A stretch of 64,000 nt of DNA, from positions 7,316,001 through 7,380,000 of the forward strand of contig NW_027480438.1 of NCBI RefSeq assembly GCF_051401765.1. The letters run 5' to 3'. This document shows, piece after piece, positions 12,878 to 23,825 of this stretch; position 1 is the stretch's first letter, and the number at the start of each line of letters is the position of its first letter. The notes under the pieces were generated by a model that saw only the letters and a program-made list of their open reading frames with translations, ran no database searches and was not told the origin of the DNA. Source of the stretch: Calliopsis andreniformis (taxonomy: Eukaryota > Arthropoda > Insecta > Hymenoptera > Andrenidae). The translations under genes were made by a program, and so were the position numbers.

Positions 12878-13177
12878 CAATGTTCAATACACAATCTTCA
12901 ATCCACAATCCTCAATCGTCAATCTTCAATCCTCAATACTCAATCTTCAATCCTCAATCCTCAATCCTCAATCCTCAATCCTCATTCTTCAATCCTCAAT
13001 ACCAAATCCTCAATCTTCAATCCTCAATCCTCAATCCTCAATTCTCAATCCTCAATCCTCAGTCCTCAGTCCTTAAATCTCAATCCTCAACCCTCAGCCC
13101 TCATCCCCAATCCTCAATCCTCAATCCTCAGTCCTCAATCTTCAATCCTCAATCGTCATTCCTCAAACCTCAATCCT

Positions 13178-13331
13178 CAACCCTCAGTCCTTATCCTCAA
13201 TTCTCAATTCTCAATCCTCAATCCTCAATACTCAATCTTCAATCCTCAATAATCAATTCTCAATCCTAGAAGATTGAGGATTGAGGATTGAGGATTGAGA
13301 ATTGAGAATTGAGGATGAGGACTGAGGGTTG
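13178..13331. other. Convergent polarity switch with fold-back inverted repeat
   Basis: The C-rich strand runs left to right up to TAGA at 13267-13270, and the G-rich strand begins at 13271. The left arm 13178-13238 and right arm 13271-13331 are inverted copies of one 61-bp module (CAACCCT, CAGTCCT, CATCCT, two CAATTCT, then CAATCCT-type monomers), with two mismatches. They are separated by a 32-bp spacer. The best match to the right side, near 14729, has TTGA where the junction has TAGA, so only GA is clearly shared at the joint. This shape fits a fold-back or template switch between two copies of the module. An assembly artefact would look the same. Confidence 0.85.
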
Positions 13332-15362
13332 AGGATTGAGGATTGAAAATTGAGGATTGAGGTTTGAGGACAGAGGATTGAGGATTGATGACTGAGGATT
13401 GAGGATTGAGGACTGAGGATTGAGGATTGAGGATTGAGGATTGAGGATTGAGGATTGAGGGTTGAGGATTGAGGATTGAGGATTGAGTATTGAGGATTGA
13501 GGATTGAGGATTGAGGATTGAAGATTGAGTATTGAGGATTGAAGAATGAGGATTGAGGATTGAGTATTGAGGATTGAGGATTGAGGATTGAAGATTGAGG
13601 ATTGGTGATTGAGGATTGACGATTGAGGACTGAGTATTGAGGATTGAGAATTGAGGATTGAGGATTGAAGTTTCAGGATTGAGGATTGAAGATTGAGTAT
13701 TGATGATTGAAGATTGAGGATCGAGGATTGAGGATTGAAGATTGAGAATTGAGGATTGAGGACTGAGAATTGAAGATTGCGGATTGCGGATTGAGGATTG
13801 AGGATTGAGGATTGAGGATTGCAGATAGAAGATTGAGTACTCAGGATTGATGATTGAGGATTGAGAATTGTGGATTGAGGATTGAAGATTGAGTATTGAT
13901 GATAGAGGATTGGGGTTTGAGGATTGACGATTGAGCATTGATGATTGAGTATTGAGGATTGCAGAATGAGGATTGAGGATTGAGGATTGAAGAATCAGGA
14001 TTGATGATTGAGGATTGAGGATTGATGAGTGGGGATTGAGGATCGAGGATTGAGGATTGAGGATTGAGCATTGAAGATTGAGTATTGAGGAATGAAGACT
14101 GATTGTTGAGTATTGAGAATTCAGGATTGATGGTTGAGCATTGAGGATTGAAGGTTGAGGTTTGTGTGTTGAATGTTGAGGATTGAGGATTTCAGGATTG
14201 AGGATTTAGGATTGAAGATTGAGTATTGACGATTGAAGATTGCGGATTGCGGATTGAGGATTGGGGATTGAGGATCGAGGATTGAGGATTGAAGATTGAG
14301 AATTGAGGATTGAGGATTGAGGATTGAAGATTGCGGATTGCGGATTGAGGATTGAGGATTGAGGATTGAGGATTGAGGATTGAGCATTGGAGATTGAGTA
14401 TTGAGGATTGAAGACTGATGGTTGAGTATTGAGAATTCAGGATTGATGGTTGAGCATTGAGGATTGAATGTTGAGGGTTGTGTGTTGAATGTTGAGGATT
14501 GAGGATTTCAGGATTGAGGATTTAGGATTGAAGATTGAGTACTGAGGATTGAAGATTGCGGATTGCGGATTGAGGATTGAGGATTGAGGACTGAGTATTG
14601 AGGATTGATGATTGAGCATTGAGGATTTAAGATTGAGGACTGGGGATTGAGGATTGAAGATTGAGGATTAAGGATTGAGGATTGGGGATTGGGGATCTAG
14701 GATTGGAGATTGATTATTGAGGATTGAAGATTGAGGATTGAGGATTGAGGATTGAGAATTGAGAATTGAGGATGAGGACTGAGGGTTGAGGATTGAGGAT
14801 TGAAAATTGAGGATTGAGGATTGAGGAATGAGGATTGAGGATTGAGGATTGAGGATGAAGGCTGACGGTTGAGGATTGATGTTTGAGGACTGAAGACTGC
14901 GGATTGAGGATTGAGAATTGAGGATTGAGGATTGAGGATTGAAGATTGAGGATTGGGGATTGAGGATTGAAGATTGAGTGTTGAGGATTGAAGATTGAGG
15001 ATTGAGGATTGAAGATTGAGTGTTGAGGATTGAAGACCGACGATTGAGTATTGAGAATTGAGGATGGATGGTTGAGTTTTGAGGATTGAAGCTTGAGGGT
15101 TGTGTGTTGAATATTGAGGATTGAGGATTTCAGGATTGAGGATTGAGGATTGCGGATTGAGTATTGAGGATTGAAGATTGAGGATTGCGGATTGAGGATT
15201 GAGGATTGAGTGTTGAGGATTGAAGATTGAAGATTGTGTATTGAGGATTAAAGGTTGAGGATTGAGGATTGAGGATTGAGGATTGAGGTTTGAGGATTGA
15301 TGATAGAGGATTGGGGATTGAGGATTGACGATTGAGGATTGAGGATTGGGGATTGAAGATTG

Positions 15363-15474
15363 AGGACTGAGTGTTGAGGTTTGAGTGATGAGAATTGATG
15401 TCTGTGTATTGAGATTTGAAGATTGAAAATTGGGGATTGAGTATTGAAAACTGAGAATTCAGGATATTCTGTTG
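15363..15474 (-). repeat. A/B hybrid element, 112 bp (inverted)
   Basis: Reverse-complement copy of the 16-heptad hybrid. Reading the minus strand it starts CAACAGA ATATCCT GAATTCT. It lies inside the left copy of the 12748-bp-offset duplication. Confidence 0.8.
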
Positions 15475-15859
15475 AGTATTGAGAATTGAGCATTGATGGT
15501 TGAGGTCTGAGGATTGAAGATTGAGGATTCAGGATTGAGGATTCAGAATTGAGTTTTGAGGACTGAGGATTGAGGATTGAAGATTGAGTATTGAGGATTG
15601 AATATAGAAGATTGAGGATTGAGGATTGAGGATTGAGGATTGAAGATTGAGGATTGGGTATTGAGGATTGAAGAATGAGGATTGGGGATTGAGGATTGAT
15701 GATTGAGTGTTGAGGATTGAAGACTGACGATTGAGTATTGAGGATTGAGGGTTGAGGATTGAGGATTGAGGATTGAAGATTGAGTATTGAGGATTGAAGG
15801 TTGAGGATTGAGGATTGAGGATTGAGGATTGAGGATTGAGGCTTGAAGATTGAGGATTG

Positions 15860-16013
15860 GCGACTGAGGGTTGAGGGCTGAGTGATGAGAATTGATGTTT
15901 GTGGATAGAGATTTGAAGATTGCAGATTGAGTATTGAGTATTGAAAACTGTGAATTGATGATATTCTATTGAGGATTGAGGATTGACAACTGATTGTTGA
16001 GGACTGAGGGCTG
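15860..16013 (-). repeat. B element, block 2
   Basis: Full 22 heptads, inverted. The last heptad on the minus strand is CAGTCGC instead of CAGTCCT, a variant shared with the copies at 18993, 21489 and 28608. Confidence 0.83.
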
Positions 16014-16501
16014 AAGAATGAGGATTCAGGATTGAGGATTCAGGATTGAGGTTTGAGGACTGAGGATTGAGGATTAAGGATTGAGGATTGAGGTTTGAGG
16101 ATTGAAGATTGAGGATTGAGGATTGAGTGTTGTGGATTGAGGACGAGGACTGAGGGTTGAGTATTGACGTTTGAGGTCTGAATATTGAGGATTGAGGATT
16201 GATGATTGAGGATTGAGGACTGAGGATTGTGGACTGGGGATTGAGGATTGAAGATTGAGGATTAAGGACTGAGGATTGGGGACTGAGGATCTAGGATTGG
16301 AGATTGATTATTGAGGATTGAAGATTGAGAATTGAGGATTGAGGATTGAGAATTGAGAATTAAGGATGAGGACTGAGGGTTGAGGATTGAGGTTTGAGGA
16401 ATGAGGATTGAGGATTGAGTATTGAGGATTGATGATTGAGGATTGAAGATTCAGTATTGAGGATTGAAGATTGAGAATTGAGGATTGAGGATTGAACATT
16501 G

Positions 16502-16655
16502 AGGACTGAGTGTTGAGGGTCGAGTGATGGGAATTGATGTTTGTGGATAGAGATTTGAAGATTGCAGATTGAGTATTAAGTATTGAAAACTGTGAATTGA
16601 GGATTTTCTATTGAGGATTGAGGATTGACAACTGATTGTTGAGGACTGAGTGCTG
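16502..16655 (-). repeat. B element, block 2
   Basis: Full 22 heptads. The minus strand starts CAGCACT, and the tail has the CGACCCT and CCCATCACT variants. The copy at 29250 and the truncated copy at the 33.4-kb junction share these tail variants. Confidence 0.83.
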
Positions 16656-17068
16656 AAGATTGAGGATTCAGGGTTGAGGATTCAGAATTGAGGTTTGAGG
16701 ACAGAGGATTGAGGATTGATGACTGAGGATTGAGGATTGAGGACTGAGGATTGAGGATTGAGGATTGAGGATTGAGGATTGAGGATTGAGGATTGAGGAT
16801 TGGGGATTGAGTATTGAGGATTGAGGATTGAGGATTGAGGATTGAAGATTGAGTATTGAGGATTGAAGAATGAGGATTGAGGATTGAGGATTGAGGATTG
16901 AGGATTGAGGATTGAAGATTGAGGATTGGTGATTGAGGATTGACGATTGAGGACTGAGTATTGAAGATTGAGAATTGAGGATTGAGGATTGAAGTTAGAG
17001 GATTGAGGATTGAAGATTGAGTATTGATGATTGAAGATTGAGGATTGAGGATTGAGGATTGAACATTG

Positions 17069-17222
17069 AGGACTGAGTGTTGAGTGTTGAGTGATGAAAA
17101 TTGATGTTTGTGGATAGAGGTTGGAAGATTGCAAGTTGAGTATTGAGTATTGAAAACTGTGAATTGAGGATATTCTATTGAGGATTGAGGATTTACAACT
17201 GATTGTTGAGGAATGTGGGCTG
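17069..17222 (-). repeat. B element, block 2
   Basis: Full 22 heptads, of the subtype with minus-strand CAGCCCA CATTCCT at the start and AAATCCT after the CAACAAT region (top strand GGATTTACAACTG). Confidence 0.82.
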
Positions 17223-18481
17223 AAGTTTGGGGATTCAGGATTGAGGATTCAGAATTGAGGTTTGAGGACTGAGGATAGAGGATTGAAGATTGAGTATTGA
17301 GGATTGAACATTGAAGATTGAGGATTGAGGATTGAGGATTGAGGATTGAGGATTGAGGAGGAAGGCGGACGGTTGAGGATTGATGTTTGCGGACTGAAGA
17401 CTGCGGATTGAGAATTGAGGATTGAGGATTGAAGTTTGAGGATTGAGGATTGAAGATTGAGTATTGATGATTGAAGATTGAGGATTGAGGATTGAAGATT
17501 GAGGATTGAGGTTTGAGTATTGAGAATGGAGGATTGAGGACGTGGACTGAGGGTTGAGTATTGATGTTTGAGGTCAGAGGATTGAGGTTTGAGGATTGAG
17601 GATTGAGAATTGAGGATCGAGGATTGAGGATTGAAGATTGAGAATTGAGGATTGAGGACTGAGAATTGAAGATTGCGGATTGCGGATTGAGGATTGAGGA
17701 TTGAGGATTGAGGATTGCAGATAGAAGATTGAGTACTGAGGATTGATGATTGAGGATTGAGGATTGTGGATTGAGGATTGAAGGTTGAGTATTGATGATA
17801 GAGGATTGGGGTTTGAGGATTGACGATTGAGCATTGAGGATTGAGTGTTGAGGATTGCAGAATGAGGATTGAGGATTGAGGATTGAGGGTTGAGGATTGA
17901 AGATTGAGTGTTGAGGATTGAAGATTGAGGATTGAGGACTGAAGATTGGGTGTTGAGGATTGAAGACTGACGATTGAGTATTGAGGATTGAGGATTGAGG
18001 ATTGAGGATTGAGGATTGAAGATTGAGTATTGAGGATTGAAGACTGATGGTTGAGTATTGAGAATTCAGGATTAATGGTTGAGCATTGAGGATTGAATGT
18101 TGAGGGTTGTGTGTAGAATGTTGAGGATTCAGGATTTCAGGATTGAGGATTTAGGATTGAAGATTGAGTACTGAGGATTGAAGACTGCGGATTGCGGATT
18201 GAGGATTGAGGATTGAGGACTGAGGATTGAGGATTGAGGATTGAGCATTGAGGATTTAAGATTGAAGACTGGGGATTGAGGATTGAAGATTGAGGATTGC
18301 GGATTAAGGATTGAGGATTGAGGGTTGAGGATTGAAGATTGAAGATTGTGTATTGAGGATTAAAGATTGAGGATTGAGGATTGAGGATTGAGGATTGAGG
18401 TTTGAGGATTGATGGTAGAGGATTGGGGATTGAGGATTGACGATTGAGGATTGAGGATTGAGGATTGAGGATTGAAGATTG

Positions 18482-18593
18482 AGGACTGAGTGTTGAGGTT
18501 TGAGTGATGAGAATTGATGTCTGTGTATTGAGATTTGAAGATTGAAGATTGGGGATTGAGTATTGAAAACTGAAAATTCAGGATATTCTGTTG
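18482..18593 (-). repeat. A/B hybrid element, 112 bp (inverted)
   Basis: Sixteen heptads in register. The minus strand starts with CAACAGA. On the top strand the central heptads read TGAAAATTC, where the copy at 15363 has TGAGAATTC. Confidence 0.8.
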
Positions 18594-18992
18594 AGTATTG
18601 AGAATAGAGCATTGATGGTTGAGGACTGAGGATTGAAGATTGAGGATTCAGGATTGAGGATTCAGAATTGAGGTTTGAGGACTGAGGATTGAGGATTGAA
18701 GATTGAGTATTGAGGATTGAAGATAGAAGATTGAGGATTGAGGATTGAGGATTGAGGCTTGAAGATTGAGGATTGGGTATTGAGGATTGAAGAATGAGGA
18801 TTGGGGATTGAGGATTGGGGATTGAGGATTGATGATTGAGTGTTGAGGATTGAAGACTGACGATTGAGTATTGAGGATTGAGGATTCAGGATTGAGGATT
18901 GAGGATTGAAGATTGAGTATTGAGGATTGAAGATTGAGGATTGAGGATTGAGGATTGAGGATTGAGGATTGAGACTTGAAGATTGAGGATTG

Positions 18993-19146
18993 GCGACTGA
19001 GGGTTGAGGGCTGAGTGATGAGAATTGATGTTTGTGGATAGAGATTTGAAGATTGCAGATTGAGTATTGAGTATTGAAAACTGTGAATTGATGATATTCT
19101 ATTGAGGATTGAGGATTGACAACTGATTGTTGAGGACTGAGGGCTG
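18993..19146 (-). repeat. B element, block 2
   Basis: Full 22 heptads with the CAGTCGC terminal variant, as in the copy at 15860. Confidence 0.83.
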
Positions 19147-19691
19147 AAGATTGAGGATTCAAGATTGAGGATTCAGAATTGACGTTTGAGGACAGAGCAT
19201 TGAGGATTGATGACTGAGTATTGAGAATTGAAGATTGAAGATTGAGGATTGAGGATTGAGGATTGTGGATTGAGGATTGAGGACTGAGGATTGAGGATTG
19301 AGAATTGAGGATTGAGGGTTGTGGATTGAGGACGACGACTGAGGGATGAGTATTGATGCTTGAGGTCTGAGGATTGAGGACTGAGGATTGCGAATTGAGG
19401 ATTGAAGATTGAAGATTGAGGATTGGGTATTGAGGATTGAGGATTGAGGACTGAGGATTGAGGATTGAGGATTGAAGATTGAGTATTGAGGATTGAAGAT
19501 TGAGGATTGAGGATTGAGGATTGAGGATTGAATATTGAGGATTGGGGATTGAGGATTGAGGATTGACGGTTGAGGACTGAGTATTGAGGATTGAGAATTG
19601 AGGATTGAGGATTGAAGGTTGAGGATTGAGGATTGAAGATTGAGTATTGATGATTGAAGATTGAGGATTGAGGATTGAGGATTGAGGATTG

Positions 19692-19838
19692 AGGACTGAG
19701 TGTTGAGTGATGAAAATTGATGTATGCGGATAGAGGTTGGAAGATTGCAAATTGAGTATTGAGTATTGAAAACTGTGAATTGAGGATATTCTATTGAGGA
19801 TTGAGGATTTACAACTGATTGCTGAGGAATGTGGGCTG
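19692..19838 (-). repeat. B element, block 2, 21-heptad form
   Basis: This copy is 147 bp: one complete heptad of the tail is missing, so the register is kept. It is of the same subtype as the copy at 17069 and shares the deletion with the copy at 31417. Confidence 0.8.
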
Positions 19839-21488
19839 AAGATTGGGGATTCAGGATTGAGGATTCAGAATTGAGGTTTGAGGACTGAGGATAGAGGATT
19901 GAAGACTGAGTATTGAGGATTGAGGATTGAGGATTGAGGATTGAGGATGAGGGCTGACGGTTGAGGATTGATGTTTGAGGACTGAAGACTGCGGATTGAG
20001 GATTGAGAATTGAGGATTGAGGATTGAGGATTGAAGGTTGAGGATTGGGTATTGAGGATTGAAGATTGAGTGTTGAGGATTGAAGATTGAGGATTGAGGA
20101 CTGAAGATTGAGTGTTGAGGATTGAAGACTGACGATTGAGTATTGAGGATTGAGGATTGAGGGTTGAGGATTGAGGATTGAAGATTGAGTATTGAGGATT
20201 GATGATTGAGGATTGAGGATTGAGGATTGAGAATTGAGGATTGAGGACGTGGACTGAGGGTTGAGTATTGATGTTTGAGGTCTGGGGATTGAGGATTGAG
20301 GATTGAGGATTGAGAATTGAGGATCGAGGATTGAGGATTGAAGATTGAGAATTGAGGATTGAGGATTGATGATTGAAGATTGCGGATTGCGGATTGAGGA
20401 TTGAGGACTGAGGATTGAGGATTGAGGATTGAGCATTGAAGATTGAGTATTGAGGATTGAAGACTGATGGTTGAGTATTGAGAATTCAGGATTAATGGTT
20501 GAGCATTGAGGATTGAATGTTGAGGGTTGTGTGTAGAATGTTGAGGATTGAGGATTTCAGGATTGAGGATTTAGGATTGAAGATTGAGTACTGAGTATTG
20601 AAGATTGCGGATTGCGGATTGAGGATTGAGGATTGAGGACTGAGGATTGAGGATTGAGGATTGAGCATTGAGGATTTAAGATTGAGGACTGGGGATTGAG
20701 GATTGAAGTTTGAGGATTAAGGATTGAGGATTGGGGATTGGGGATCTAGGATTGAAGATTGATTATTGAGGATTGAAGATTGAGGATTGAGGATTGAGGA
20801 TTGAGAATTGAGAATTGAGGATGAGGACTGAGGGTTGAGGATTGAGGATTGAAAATTGAGGATTGAGGATTGAGGAATAAGGATTGAGGATTGAGGACTG
20901 AGGATGAAGCCTGACGGTTGAGGATTGATGTTTGAGGACTGAAGACTGCGGATTGAGGATTGAGAATTGAGGATTGAGGATTGAGGATTGAAGATTGAGG
21001 ATTGGGGATTGAGTATTGAAGATTAAGTGTTGAGGATTGAAGATTGAGGATTGAGGATTGAAGATTGAGTGTTGAGGATTGAAGACTGACGATTGAGTAT
21101 TGAGAATTGAGGATTGATGGTTGAGTATTGAGGATTGAAGCTTGAGGGTTGTGTGTTGAATATTGAGGATTGAGGATGTCAGGATTGAGGATTGAGGATT
21201 GAGGATTGAGTATTGAGGATTGAAGATAGAAGATTGAGGATTGAGGATTGAGGATTGAGGCTTGAAGATTGAGGATTGGGTATTGAGGATTGAAGAATGA
21301 GGATTGGGGATTGAGGATTGGGGATTGAGGATTGATGATTGAGTGTTGAGGATTGAAGACTGACGATTGAGTATTGAGGATTGAGGATTGAGGATTGAGG
21401 ATTGAAGATTGAGTATTGAGGATTGAAGATTGAGGATTGAGGATTGAGGATTGAGGATTGAGGATTGAGGATTGAAGATTGAGGATTG

Positions 21489-21642
21489 GCGACTGAGGGT
21501 TGAGGGCTGAGTGATGAGAATTGATGTTTGTGGATAGAGATTTGAAGATTGCAGATTGAGTATTGAGTATTGAAAACTGTGAATTGATGATATTCTATTG
21601 AGGATTGAGGATTGACAACTGATTGTTGAGGACTGAGGGCTG
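21489..21642 (-). repeat. B element, block 2
   Basis: Full 22 heptads with the CAGTCGC terminal variant. It straddles the left edge of the 1092-bp tandem duplication. Confidence 0.83.
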
Positions 21643-22647
21643 AAGGATGAGGATTAAGGATTGAGGATTCAGGATTGAGGTTTGAAGATTGAGGATTGAG
21701 GATTGAAGATGGAGTGTTGAGTATTGAAGGTTGAGGATTGAGGATTGAGAATTGATGGTTGAGTATTGGGGATTGAAGTTTGAGGGTTGTGTGTTGAATA
21801 TTGAGGATTGAGGATTTCAGGATTGAGGATTGAGGATTGAAGGTTGAGTATTGAGGGTTGAAGATTGAGGATTGCGGATTGAGGATTGAGGATTGAGGAT
21901 TGAGGATTGAGGATTGAAAATTGCAGATTGAGTTTTGAGGATTGAAGATTGAGGATTGAGGATTGAGGATTGAGGATTGAGGATTGAAGATTGATGTTAG
22001 AGGATTGGGGATTGAGGTTTGACGATTGAGGATTGAGGATTGAGGATTGAAGATTGAGGACTGTGTGTTGAGGGTTGAGTGATGAGAATTGATGTTTGTG
22101 GATTGAGATTTGAAAATTGAAGATTGGGGATTGAGTATTGAAAACTGAGGATGCAGGATATTCTGTTGAGTATTGAGAATTGAGCATTGATGGTTGAGGT
22201 CTGAGGATTGAAGATTGAGGATTCAGGATTGAGGATTCAGAATTGAGGTTTGAGGACTGAGGATTGAGGATAGAAGATTGAGTATTGAGAATTGAAGATA
22301 GAAGATTGAGGATTGAGGATTAAGGTTTGAGGATTGAGGATTGAGGATGAGGGCTGAGAGCTGAGGATTGATGTTTGAGGACTGAGGACTGAGGATTGAG
22401 GATTGAGAATTGAGGATTGAGGAATGAGGTTTGAAGATTGAGGATTGGGTATAGAGGATTGAAGGATGAGGGTTGGGGATTGAGGATTGGGGATAGAGGA
22501 TTGAAGATTGAGTGTTGAGGATTGAAGATTGAGGGTTGAGGATTGAGGATTGAGGACTGAGGATCGAAGACTGAGGATTGGGGACTGAGTGTTGAGGGTT
22601 GAGTGATGAGAATTGATGTTTGTGAATAGAGATTTGAAGATTGCAGT
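21556..22647 (-). repeat. 1092-bp tandem duplication, unit 1
   Basis: 1092 bp is 156 heptads. The copies appear almost identical; a 519-nt stop-free stretch at 21669-22187 recurs unchanged in translation at 22761-23279. Confidence 0.85.
22057..22168 (-). repeat. A/B hybrid element, 112 bp (inverted)
   Basis: Sixteen heptads. The GAATTC core is lost (top strand GAGGATGCAGGA). It lies in the first unit of the 1092-bp tandem duplication. Confidence 0.78.
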
Positions 22648-22734
22648 TTGAGTATTGAGTATTGAAAACTGTGAATTGATGATATTCTATTGAGGATTGA
22701 GGATTGACAACTGATTGTTGAGGACTGAGGGCTG
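22581..22734 (-). repeat. B element, block 2
   Basis: Full 22 heptads. Top strand has TGTGAATAG where most copies have TGTGGATAG. It spans the internal boundary of the 1092-bp tandem duplication. Confidence 0.83.
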
Positions 22735-23770
22735 AAGGATGAGGATTAAGGATTGAGGATTCAGGATTGAGGTTTGAAGATTGAGGATTGAGGATTGAAG
22801 ATGGAGTGTTGAGTATTGAAGGTTGAGGATTGAGGATTGAGAATTGATGGTTGAGTATTGGGGATTGAAGTTTGAGGGTTGTGTGTTGAATATTGAGGAT
22901 TGAGGATTTCAGGATTGAGGATTGAGGATTGAAGGTTGAGTATTGAGGGTTGAAGATTGAGGATTGCGGATTGAGGATTGAGGATTGAGGATTGAGGATT
23001 GAGGATTGAAAATTGCAGATTGAGTTTTGAGGATTGAAGATTGAGGATTGAGGATTGAGGATTGAGGATTGAGGATTGAAGATTGATGTTAGAGGATTGG
23101 GGATTGAGGTTTGACGATTGAGGATTGAGGATTGAGGATTGAAGATTGAGGACTGTGTGTTGAGGGTTGAGTGATGAGAATTGATGTTTGTGGATTGAGA
23201 TTTGAAAATTGAAGATTGGGGATTGAGTATTGAAAACTGAGGATGCAGGATATTCTGTTGAGTATTGAGAATTGAGCATTGATGGTTGAGGTCTGAGGAT
23301 TGAAGATTGAGGATTCAGGATTGAGGATTCAGAATTGAGGTTTGAGGACTGAGGATTGAGGATAGAAGATTGAGTATTGAGAATTGAAGATAGAAGATTG
23401 AGGATTGAGGATTAAGGTTTGAGGATTGAGGATTGAGGATGAGGGCTGAGAGCTGAGGATTGATGTTTGAGGACTGAGGACTGAGGATTGAGGATTGAGA
23501 ATTGAGGATTGAGGAATGAGGTTTGAAGATTGAGGATTGGGTATAGAGGATTGAAGGATGAGGGTTGGGGATTGAGGATTGGGGATAGAGGATTGAAGAT
23601 TGAGTGTTGAGGATTGAAGATTGAGGGTTGAGGATTGAGGATTGAGGACTGAGGATCGAAGACTGAGGATTGGGGACTGAGTGTTGAGGGTTGAGTGATG
23701 AGAATTGATGTTTGTGAATAGAGATTTGAAGATTGCAGTTTGAGTATTGAGTATTGAAAACTGTGAATTG
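22648..23770 (-). repeat. 1092-bp tandem duplication, unit 2
   Basis: Matches unit 1 until 23770, where TGAATTG is followed by TGGATAA instead of ATGATAT. Confidence 0.85.
23149..23260 (-). repeat. A/B hybrid element, 112 bp (inverted)
   Basis: Second copy of the element at 22057, exactly 1092 bp away and sharing its altered GATGCAGG core. Confidence 0.78.
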
Positions 23771-23825
23771 TGGATAATCTATTGAGGATTGGGAATGACA
23801 ACTGATTGTTGAGGACTGAGGGCTG
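23673..23825 (-). repeat. B element, block 2, 1-bp shorter
   Basis: This copy is 153 bp because one heptad became 6 bp (top strand GGAATG before ACAACTG). It shares TGTGAATAG with the copy at 22581, then diverges at 23771 where the 1092-bp duplication ends. Confidence 0.8.

Larger units (their letters stand above)
1..13270 (+). repeat. Heptanucleotide satellite, block 1 (C-rich strand on top)
   Basis: Continuous degenerate tandem array of CAATCCT from the first base to the polarity switch. Most departures are single substitutions that keep the 7-bp register, such as CAATACT, CAATCTT, CAGTCCT, CAACCCT, CAATCGT, CAAACCT and GAATCCT. Recurrent 6-bp monomers (CATCCT, CGTCCT) are the main register shifts. 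The top strand is almost free of G. It holds six full B elements, one truncated B, two A/B hybrids and a 2338-bp tandem duplication. No stretch reads as anything but this repeat. Open frames here have the codon content of the repeat and start at chance ATG variants such as CAATGTT. I see no gene. Confidence 0.97.
15261..16836 (-). repeat. 1.58-kb duplication, left copy (offset 12748)
   Basis: Matches 28009-29584 with a few substitutions. It contains an A/B hybrid and two B elements. Both edges are sharp. Confidence 0.82.

Noticed and set aside
13178..13331. Inverted repeat at 13.27 kb as a transcription terminator or transposon end
   Set aside because: The arms are ordinary satellite modules and the site coincides with the change of array polarity. 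There is no T-tract or transposase-coding sequence.
19159..20436. The longest open frame (425 codons, minus strand) as a possible structural protein gene
   Set aside because: Same heptapeptide, and overlapping open frames in other registers of the same strand give the same peptide. Open frames follow the polarity of the array and end where a variant makes a stop codon.
21669..23279. Two identical 172-codon frames as a duplicated gene pair
   Set aside because: Identity comes from the 1092-bp tandem duplication of the satellite as a whole. Flanking sequence is equally conserved.
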